A DNA stretch of 5,440 nucleotides from an uncultured Eubacteriales bacterium (GTDB lineage: Bacteria > Bacillota > Clostridia > Christensenellales > QALW01), in NCBI GenBank assembly GCA_900552055.1, contig URYI01000132.1, forward strand, positions 1 through 5,440, given 5' to 3'. This document shows positions 1-4,590 of this stretch, piece after piece (position 1 is the first letter of the stretch; every line of letters starts with the position of its first letter). Made by a program: the position numbers and the translations under genes. The notes under the pieces are model-generated. The model did no database searches. It saw only the letters and a list, made by a program, of their open reading frames with translations, and had not been told where the DNA came from.

Positions 1-20
1 CCGGCCCGCTTGCGGGCCGG
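1..20 (-). terminator. GC-rich hairpin, possible second terminator after the sugar ATPase gene
   Basis: Positions 1-8 and 13-20 form a perfect 8-bp, all-G/C stem closed by a 4-base loop at 9-12. It lies 78 bases past the stop codon of the sugar ATPase gene in the direction of transcription. On the plus strand it is followed by AAGCGCC, so it is not a plus-strand intrinsic terminator. On the minus strand the diagnostic T-run would fall before position 1 and cannot be seen. It may be a back-up terminator for the ATPase gene, a terminator for a convergent gene, or another structured element. Confidence 0.4.
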
Positions 21-80
21 AAGCGCCGCCCCCCTTAATCCAAAGCAGCTTTGCCGCGCGGGGATAAATAGGGGGCGTTT

Positions 81-106
81 AAAAATCCAATTACAGCTTA
101 ATTGGA
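81..106 (-). terminator. Intrinsic terminator overlapping the ugpC stop codon
   Basis: TCCAATTA at 86-93 is perfectly complementary to TAATTGGA at 99-106, with a 5-base loop at 94-98. On the minus strand the stem is followed directly by TTTTT (positions 85-81), the layout of a Rho-independent terminator. The gene's TAA stop (100-98) lies in the loop and the first arm, so a terminating ribosome would cover part of the hairpin. The stem is A/T-rich with only two G/C pairs, so it may be leaky. The GC-rich hairpin at 1-20 may then complete termination. Confidence 0.5.
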
Positions 107-1222
107 CAGTATGCTGATTTCTGTTTCCTTGTCAAAGAGATGGATACGGTTGGGGTCAAATACCATCTTGACGGTATCATTCATCATGACGGTGCTTCTG
201 GGATTGACGCGGGCAACGATATTTTCGTCTTCCTTGCCCGATATGGTCAAATAAAGCAACGTCTCAAAGCCCAGCTTTTCAATCAGTTCTACATAAGCGC
301 TGACTGTAGCCTGGGGATAGTTCTGGATAAATACTTCTTCGTCATGAATATCGTCAGGACGTATGCCCAGCGTAACTTCTCTGCCGATATAGGATTTATC
401 GGTCAGTTTAGCTATCCTGCCTTCGGGGATAAGTATTTTATTTTCGCCAAAACGCGCAAACACATTGCCGTTTTCTTCAACCAGCGTGCAGTCTATAAAG
501 TTCATGGCAGGAGAACCGATAAAGCCCGCAACGAACTTATTGCAGGGATAATCATAGAGGTTCTGGGGAGAATCCACCTGCTGGATAAAGCCGTCCTTCA
601 TAACAACTATTCTGGTACCCATCGTCATAGCTTCTGTCTGGTCATGGGTAACGTAAATAAATGTTGTAGCCAGCCTGTTATGCAGCTTGGTAATTTCAGT
701 ACGCATCTGAACGCGCAGCTTTGCATCCAAGTTGGAAAGGGGTTCGTCCATAAGGAAGACCTGAGGCTCACGCACGATTGCGCGGCCCAGCGCAACACGC
801 TGTTTCTGACCGCCCGAAAGCGCCTTAGGCTTTCTCTGGAGATATTCTTCAATGCCCAGTATCTTAGCGGCTTCCTTAACTTTTTTGTCTATATCCGTTT
901 TATGTACTTTACGCAATTTGAGGCCGAAAGCCATATTATCATAAACAGTCATATGAGGATAAAGCGCATAGTTCTGGAAAACCATTGCTATATCTCTGTT
1001 CTTGGGCGCTACGTCGTTCATAAGCTTATCGCCTATATAAAGCTCGCCCTCAGTAATCTCCTCCAGACCGGCAATCATGCGGAGAGTAGTGGACTTTCCG
1101 CAGCCCGAAGGTCCTACCAGCACTATAAATTCCTTATCCTTGATAGCAAGATTGAAATCGTTAACTGCGGTTACGCCGCCGGCATAAACTTTATATATAT
1201 GCCTCAAAGTAACGTTAGCCAT
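98..1222 (-). CDS. ugpC: Sugar ABC transporter ATP-binding protein, UgpC/MsmX/MsmK family
   Basis: This is a complete 374-residue ATPase that powers import of sugars or sugar derivatives as a dimer on the cytoplasmic face of a binding-protein-dependent permease. Visible motifs are Walker A GPSGCGKST (37-45), Q-loop Gln83, signature LSGGQKQR (135-142), Walker B VFLMDEP (155-161, Glu160), D-loop SNLD (163-166) and H-loop His193. The regulatory C-terminal part (about 236-374) has the family hallmarks FIGSPAMNF and LGIRPDD, and the length is normal for the family. The ATG start is supported by GGAGG six bases upstream. No sugar permease or solute-binding protein gene adjoins it here. In Firmicutes such lone ATPases (MsmX in Bacillus, MsmK in streptococci) are shared by several carbohydrate importers, and that role is inferred here. 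The name UgpC is the usual family label; glycerol-3-phosphate as substrate is not implied. Confidence 0.95.
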   Translation of the reverse strand: MANVTLRHIYKVYAGGVTAVNDFNLAIKDKEFIVLVGPSGCGKSTTLRMIAGLEEITEGELYIGDKLMNDVAPKNRDIAMVFQNYALYPHMTVYDNMAFGLKLRKVHKTDIDKKVKEAAKILGIEEYLQRKPKALSGGQKQRVALGRAIVREPQVFLMDEPLSNLDAKLRVQMRTEITKLHNRLATTFIYVTHDQTEAMTMGTRIVVMKDGFIQQVDSPQNLYDYPCNKFVAGFIGSPAMNFIDCTLVEENGNVFARFGENKILIPEGRIAKLTDKSYIGREVTLGIRPDDIHDEEVFIQNYPQATVSAYVELIEKLGFETLLYLTISGKEDENIVARVNPRSTVMMNDTVKMVFDPNRIHLFDKETEISILSN

Positions 1223-1228
1223 AAAAAA

Positions 1229-1233
1229 CCTCC
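1229..1233 (-). promoter_or_regulatory. Ribosome binding site of ugpC
   Basis: The minus strand reads GGAGG followed by six T bases and then ATG. This near-ideal Shine-Dalgarno site and spacing fixes the start at 1222. Confidence 0.85.
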
Positions 1234-1243
1234 AATAATAAAA

Positions 1244-1271
1244 CTCTGATGTTAGAATAATAACACCAGAG
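1244..1271 (-). terminator. 11-bp dyad with T-rich tail between exporter operon and ugpC
   Basis: On the minus strand CTCTGGTGTTA (1271-1261) and TAACATCAGAG (1254-1244) form an 11-pair stem with one G-T pair and a 6-base loop, followed by TTTTATTATT. It lies 56 bases past the exporter permease stop and 22 bases before the ugpC start. The simplest reading is an intrinsic terminator for the exporter operon. It could also be an attenuator in the ugpC leader if transcription starts upstream of it, or a protein-binding operator, because a possible -10 element lies inside it. Sequence alone does not decide between these. Confidence 0.5.
1257..1265 (-). promoter_or_regulatory. Possible extended -10 promoter element for ugpC
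   Basis: The minus strand reads TGTTATTAT, an extended -10 form (TG, one base, then TATTAT, five of six matches to TATAAT). It would start transcription roughly 25-30 bases before the ugpC ATG. No good -35 box is found 16-18 bases upstream, which extended -10 promoters can tolerate. The element lies within the 1244-1271 dyad, so a repressor bound there could block it. This is a weak call based on eye inspection. Confidence 0.25.
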
Positions 1272-1326
1272 CAGTTTTTCCGCTACTGTCATTCTGCACA
1301 AAAAACATGTACAAACAATACCAGCT

Positions 1327-2469
1327 TTATGGCGTCAGCGCGTCAATAGGCTTCATTCTTCCCGCCTTAATGGCCGGATATATCCCAAAAAACAAGCCGG
1401 CAGCACATGTTATAAGCACGGCGGCGCACACTGTGGAAAGAGACAAGATAAATTCAATGCCCGAAAAGCTGCACAGAAAATAAGCGCCCAGCGCCCCGAT
1501 GGGCACTCCCATTATTCCGCCCAGCAAGGAATGCAATAATGCTTCTGTAAGAAATTGGCCGGTAATCTGGGAGCTTTTCGCCCCTATGGCTTTAAGTATG
1601 CCTATTTCCTTTGTGCGCTCCTTAACGCTGACCAGCATAACATTCATAACCCCTATGCCGCCGCACAGCATGCATACTGCGCTGATGGAGAAGAGTATTC
1701 CCGCTAAAATATCCAGCACCTGATTGACCATATTTATTTCAGCAGTCATATTGTAGCTCTTAATGCCTTTTTTGCCCGTGGCCGTCTCTATCGCCTCGCA
1801 GGCAATTTTTTCGGCGTCCGACAAAAGCATGCCTTCCGTGCGGAATATTAATTCCTGAACGCCGCTGATATTAAGTATTCTGTTAAAAGTATCTATACCT
1901 ATTATGCATCTGTATGGAGTCACTCCCGTCATTATAAGGCTGCCGTCGTCAATTATTCCGCAAACATACAAACTCTTTCCTGCCAAAAGAAAATTCATTC
2001 CAAGGCAATCGGACGTGCCAAACAGCTGTTCTGCCATAGAGTTTGTAATAACCGCCTCATATGCGTCTTCTGAAGAAGGCCACCTGCCCTGAGCCAGCTC
2101 TATTTTTTCTATTTCCGCATAATGCGAACCCACCCCGTTCACTTTGCAGCTTATACTGCCCGCACCCGCGCCCGAAGCGGTAAGAGTAGCCGTATTCATG
2201 GGAGAATAGGCCGTTATTTTCTGAGTAACAGCCGCAGGGATAAGCGCGTCCTCCTTGCTCAGGACATCGCCTTCCGAATAAACAAAAAAGCGCTCGCTTC
2301 CCACAAGTTCCATTTCGCTCTTAATTCTTGCGCTGCCTCCCGTGCTGACGCACAGCACGCAGATAATGGACGCCACGCTTATTATTATTCCCAGCATAGT
2401 GAGCATGCTGCGGGAAAAATTATTTGATACAGAGCAAAGCGCTCTTTTTAAATAATCCATTACGTTCAA
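1327..2469 (-). CDS. ABC exporter permease, FtsX/MacB type (YknZ-like)
   Basis: This is the 380-residue membrane subunit of the exporter. Its layout is that of a MacB-type permease: one helix near the N-terminus (about 22-43), a large extracytoplasmic MacB_PCD-like domain (about 45-248), then three helices (about 250-280, 305-335, 340-363) forming the FtsX domain. The cytoplasmic SVKERTKEIGILKAIGAK segment (281-298) and the terminal GIYPAIKAGRMKPIDAL segment (362-378) are typical. I chose the TTG start at 2469 because the Shine-Dalgarno AGGGAGGG ends 6 bases before it; the in-frame ATG at 2460 would be 15 bases away. The gene begins 2 bases after the ATPase stop, so translation is probably coupled. 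These permeases do not form a classical translocation path; by analogy with MacB they transmit ATP-driven movement to the outer domain. The outer domain carries five cysteines (108, 155, 170, 188, 224). The substrate is unknown. Confidence 0.92.
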   Translation of the reverse strand: MNVMDYLKRALCSVSNNFSRSMLTMLGIIISVASIICVLCVSTGGSARIKSEMELVGSERFFVYSEGDVLSKEDALIPAAVTQKITAYSPMNTATLTASGAGAGSISCKVNGVGSHYAEIEKIELAQGRWPSSEDAYEAVITNSMAEQLFGTSDCLGMNFLLAGKSLYVCGIIDDGSLIMTGVTPYRCIIGIDTFNRILNISGVQELIFRTEGMLLSDAEKIACEAIETATGKKGIKSYNMTAEINMVNQVLDILAGILFSISAVCMLCGGIGVMNVMLVSVKERTKEIGILKAIGAKSSQITGQFLTEALLHSLLGGIMGVPIGALGAYFLCSFSGIEFILSLSTVCAAVLITCAAGLFFGIYPAIKAGRMKPIDALTP

Positions 2470-2471
2470 AA

Positions 2472-3137
2472 TTATCCCTCCCTGAGCACTCCGTCTGAAA
2501 GAATATACCGTCTGTCGGCGTAAAGAGCAGTCTTAGGGTCATGAGTTATCAATACTACAGCGGCCCCGGTGCTGTTAAGCTCCTTTATCATCTCCATAAT
2601 TTCCACACCCGAATTTTCGTCCAGGTTGCCCGTAGGCTCGTCTGCCAGTATGAGGGCCGGACGGTTTATAAGCGCACGAGCGATAGCCACCCGCTGGCGC
2701 TGTCCGCCCGAAAGCTGGCTTGGGCGGTGATTGAGCCTGTGTTTAAGCCCCACGCCGCACAGCGCTTCAACGGCCATTTCCCGCCTTTGACGGCGCTTAA
2801 TGCCCGCATAGGCCATAGGCAGTTCTACATTTTCCAGCGCGGTAAGATGCTCTAAAAGATAAAAGGACTGAAATATATAGCCTATATTCTTGTTGCGCAT
2901 CTCAGCTAAACTGTTGGAATCCATTCTGCTTATGTCCTGCCCGCGGAAAATATAGCTGCCCTTTTCAGGTACGTCCAAACAGCCCAAAATATTTAAAAAA
3001 GTAGTTTTGCCTGAGCCCGACGGCCCCATAACCGCCGCAAATTCGCCCCGGCCAAGGGAAAAGGACAGGCCCTTAAGCGCCGGCACAAGCCTGTCCCCCT
3101 GCTTATAGCTTTTATATATATCCTTAATCTCTATCAT
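2472..3137 (-). CDS. ABC exporter ATPase, MacB/LolD/YknY type
   Basis: This 221-residue ATPase drives the exporter encoded with it and is of standard length for the MacB/LolD group. Motifs are Walker [10 protein letters not shown] (38-46), Q-loop Gln90 in IFQSF, signature LSGGQRQR (142-149), Walker [10 protein letters not shown] (162-170, Glu167), D-loop NLD (171-173) and H-loop His199 in ITHD. The DEPTGNLD string and the GCLD stretch after Walker A are typical of this family rather than of importers. It starts with ATG three bases after the adaptor gene's stop. No recognisable Shine-Dalgarno lies before it, so translation probably depends on ribosomes arriving from the adaptor gene. Its own 3' end carries the binding site for the permease gene. 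All catalytic residues are present, so it should be active. Confidence 0.95.
   Translation of the reverse strand: MIEIKDIYKSYKQGDRLVPALKGLSFSLGRGEFAAVMGPSGSGKTTFLNILGCLDVPEKGSYIFRGQDISRMDSNSLAEMRNKNIGYIFQSFYLLEHLTALENVELPMAYAGIKRRQRREMAVEALCGVGLKHRLNHRPSQLSGGQRQRVAIARALINRPALILADEPTGNLDENSGVEIMEMIKELNSTGAAVVLITHDPKTALYADRRYILSDGVLREG
2476..2483 (-). promoter_or_regulatory. Ribosome binding site for the permease gene, inside the ATPase 3' end
   Basis: The minus strand reads AGGGAGGG, six bases before a TTG codon at 2469-2467. The site encodes the last codons of the ATPase (Arg-Glu-Gly, then TAA). Its position supports the TTG start over the ATG nine bases further on. Confidence 0.75.
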
Positions 3138-3140
3138 AGC

Positions 3141-4223
3141 TTATAACTCAAAAGGTGATATTATCTGCTCGTTTTCAGACAGGCCGTTTAAAACCTGAGT
3201 ATACTGCCCGTTGCTCACTCCCAGGGATACATATCTTTTTTCCTCCGCTCCATCCGCATTCAAGACATTAACATAATTCCCCCCTTCATCCTTAAGGCAC
3301 CAAAGAGCCGGAATTATAAGCACATCCTGCGCGCTCTGGGTAATAAGCGTTACGTCCAGCCTCGAATTGATATTGTAATTCCCGCTGTTCAGGCTTATTG
3401 TCGCCTGGGCGCTTACCGTTCCGTCCGAATTGGCCGTCAGGGCGCTCTTATGGGTAACTTCCCCTATAACAGTACTGCCCACATATATTTTCTGGCCTGG
3501 TATTACCTCTTCATAATCATTTTCATGCACAGGCACTGTCAGTTCAAGCCGGCTGGTACCCTGTATAACGGCGCAAGGTGCCGAAGCTGTTATATATCCG
3601 CCCTCTGTCAGCTCCTGCAAGGATATTTCCCCATCTATAGGCGCAGTTATGACGCTCTTTTCTACGCTCTCTTCCAGTTTTTCTATCTGCTCGTTAAGCT
3701 GCTTAAGGGTTTCGTCCTCCTCCCCCGTACCTAAGATACTGCCCGAAACAGTCACAGCGTCCTGTACCTTCAGCTGATTTAAAAACTCATCTACGGCCTC
3801 GCTCATGCTGGAATATTCCGCATAATAGCTCTGCGCCTGCATTATGCCCAGTTCAGCTTTAGTCCGAGCGGCGTCCTCCTTCTGCGCTAAAAGATTGAGC
3901 TGATATTCTTCGGCCTGCGCCTTTAAATTTTCCAGCTCCCGCTCCATTTGAGCGCTGTCCAGCCGAAAGACGGGCTGGCCCTGCGCTACTGTTTCCCCGT
4001 CCGAAACAAATACTTCAGCCACTTTCCCCGCCGAAGAGGAATACACATATTCGCTTTGAGCGGCAGTCACCCGCCCGCTCAGTTCCAGCGTATCCTTAAC
4101 ATCCCCGTATTTAACGGTAAATGTCTCCCTCTCTTTAGGAGGTTCAAATGTAACAGCGAACACCGCCCCGCACAAAACTGCCGCAGTCAGGCCCCAGGCT
4201 ATGAGCCATTTATATCTTTTCAT
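3141..4223 (-). CDS. Membrane fusion protein (HlyD/MacA/YknX-like adaptor) of the ABC exporter
   Basis: This is a complete 360-residue adaptor anchored by an N-terminal helix (about 5-25). The domain order is that of MacA-like proteins: first lipoyl half (about 58-90), alpha-helical coiled-coil hairpin rich in Glu, Gln and Leu (about 90-190), second lipoyl half beginning VITAPIDGEI (191-200), beta-barrel (about 225-300) and membrane-proximal domain (about 300-360). The ATG start is supported by GGAGGG seven bases upstream. It is the first gene of the exporter operon, and its stop lies three bases before the ATPase ATG. In diderms these adaptors join the permease to TolC. In a monoderm there is no outer membrane, and YknX-type adaptors work with the permease at the outer face of the membrane. 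YknWXYZ in B. subtilis protects against the SdpC toxin, so peptide or antimicrobial export is a reasonable but unproven guess. Confidence 0.93.
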   Translation of the reverse strand: MKRYKWLIAWGLTAAVLCGAVFAVTFEPPKERETFTVKYGDVKDTLELSGRVTAAQSEYVYSSSAGKVAEVFVSDGETVAQGQPVFRLDSAQMERELENLKAQAEEYQLNLLAQKEDAARTKAELGIMQAQSYYAEYSSMSEAVDEFLNQLKVQDAVTVSGSILGTGEEDETLKQLNEQIEKLEESVEKSVITAPIDGEISLQELTEGGYITASAPCAVIQGTSRLELTVPVHENDYEEVIPGQKIYVGSTVIGEVTHKSALTANSDGTVSAQATISLNSGNYNINSRLDVTLITQSAQDVLIIPALWCLKDEGGNYVNVLNADGAEEKRYVSLGVSNGQYTQVLNGLSENEQIISPFEL

Positions 4224-4230
4224 TCTCTAT

Positions 4231-4236
4231 CCCTCC
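4231..4236 (-). promoter_or_regulatory. Ribosome binding site of the adaptor gene
   Basis: The minus strand reads GGAGGG, with seven bases before the ATG at 4223. This is a strong site and makes the adaptor the efficiently initiated first gene of the operon. Confidence 0.8.
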
Positions 4237-4323
4237 GCGCAAAAAATTGTCAACCATATTTTCTGCAAAGCCCAGTAAAATATACCGTGCTGCGGCTGGA
4301 AAAATATAAAACTCAAGATGTTT

Positions 4324-4494
4324 TTATCGCGCGTATTTTTTATATCTGTCCGGCTCGCCTTTAATGCAAAGACGCAAAAGGCCAGCAAAGGCCAGCTTAA
4401 ATAAAAGCGCTGCAAAAAACGCCAAATACACAGGACGGACGCCGAGCAAAAGCAGCCCGGCAGGAAAGCGCCTTTATTAGGTTTGGGCCGCCAT
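4324..4494 (-). pseudogene. Interrupted small hydrophobic reading frame (possible remnant or small membrane protein)
   Basis: An ATG at 4494, preceded by AGGAG at a short 3-base spacing, opens Met-Ala-Ala-Gln-Thr and then meets two consecutive TAA stops (4479-4474). The same frame then stays open for 49 codons to a TAA at 4326-4324. This part looks protein-like: a hydrophobic, membrane-helix-like stretch containing LAFFAALLF and LAFAGLL, then a charged tail ending GEPDRYKKYAR. There is no ATG after the double stop, and the TTG (4449) and GTG candidates lack a Shine-Dalgarno. It could be a decayed gene, a small membrane protein with a non-standard start, or chance. I do not recognise a family. 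Confidence 0.25.
4377..4396. repeat. Tandem repeat, 10-bp unit in two perfect copies
   Basis: The unit AAAGGCCAGC occurs at 4377-4386 and again at 4387-4396 on the plus strand. It lies upstream of the exporter operon and inside the small hydrophobic frame. With only two copies it may be a chance duplication or a paired regulator-binding site. Confidence 0.5.
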
Positions 4495-4530
4495 TATCTC
4501 CTACACGCTTAAGGAACGCACTCTGAAAAT

Positions 4531-4571
4531 AAAAACAGCGCGGACAGCCTTAATTTGTCCGCGCTGTTTTT
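4531..4571 (-). terminator. Strong intrinsic terminator of the surface-protein gene
   Basis: Positions 4531-4546 and 4556-4571 form a perfect 16-bp stem, with a GC-rich core and A/T ends, around a 9-base loop (4547-4555). On the minus strand it ends in TTTTTATTTTC. It starts about 20 bases past the surface-protein stop. Because the stem ends are A-run and T-run, it also reads as a terminator on the plus strand and could act in both directions, although no plus-strand gene is visible in the window. Confidence 0.92.
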
Positions 4572-4590
4572 ATAATCTTTTGCAGTTTAT

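Larger units (their letters stand above)
4224..4530 (-). other. Intergenic region upstream of the exporter operon
   Basis: This 307-base stretch separates the surface-protein terminator from the adaptor gene and must hold the exporter promoter unless there is readthrough. No consensus promoter stands out. The best weak candidate has TTGCAT at 4369-4364 and TATAAA at 4344-4339 on the minus strand, but with a long 19-base spacer; it would give a leader of about 110 bases. A TTGACA hexamer near 4251 is too close to the adaptor ATG to act as its -35 box. The region also holds the interrupted small ORF and the tandem repeat listed separately. No regulator gene is present. Confidence 0.5.

Noticed and set aside
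27..77. Possible pairing of CGCCCCC (27-33) with GGGGGCG (71-77)
   Set aside because: Seven pairs enclosing a loop of more than 35 bases in a G/C-biased stretch is easily due to chance, and no switch-like architecture is visible.
625..852. A 75-codon minus-strand frame inside ugpC
   Set aside because: It overlaps the Walker B and signature region of ugpC in another frame and encodes a Ser/Arg/Leu-rich string with no recognisable features.
140..1249. A 369-codon open frame on the plus strand, antisense to the whole sugar ATPase gene
   Set aside because: It mirrors a highly conserved gene with every expected motif. Its translation shows no domain, has an unnatural composition rich in His, Ile and Tyr scattered without pattern, and lacks a good ribosome binding site. 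Long antisense frames are a common by-product of codon bias.
1499..2427. Three plus-strand frames of 62-101 codons opposite the permease gene
   Set aside because: They are antisense shadows of a gene with clear FtsX/MacB features and have no domain or ribosome binding site.
2541..2855. A 104-codon plus-strand frame opposite the exporter ATPase
   Set aside because: It is antisense to intact Q-loop, signature and Walker B coding sequence, and its translation has no family-like pattern.
4246..4251. A TTGACA hexamer upstream of the adaptor gene as a -35 box
   Set aside because: A -10 box at normal spacing would overlap the ribosome binding site and start codon, and no TATAAT-like sequence is there.
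3450..4364. Plus-strand frames of 94 and 138 codons opposite the adaptor gene
   Set aside because: The opposite strand encodes a complete membrane fusion protein, and these frames lack starts with binding sites and any recognisable domain.
4227..4415. A 62-codon minus-strand frame ending just before the adaptor ATG
   Set aside because: It can only start at TTG or other non-ATG codons, has no Shine-Dalgarno, and overlaps the more protein-like small hydrophobic frame. Its second half is low-complexity aromatic sequence. Its closeness to the adaptor gene is the only point in favour.
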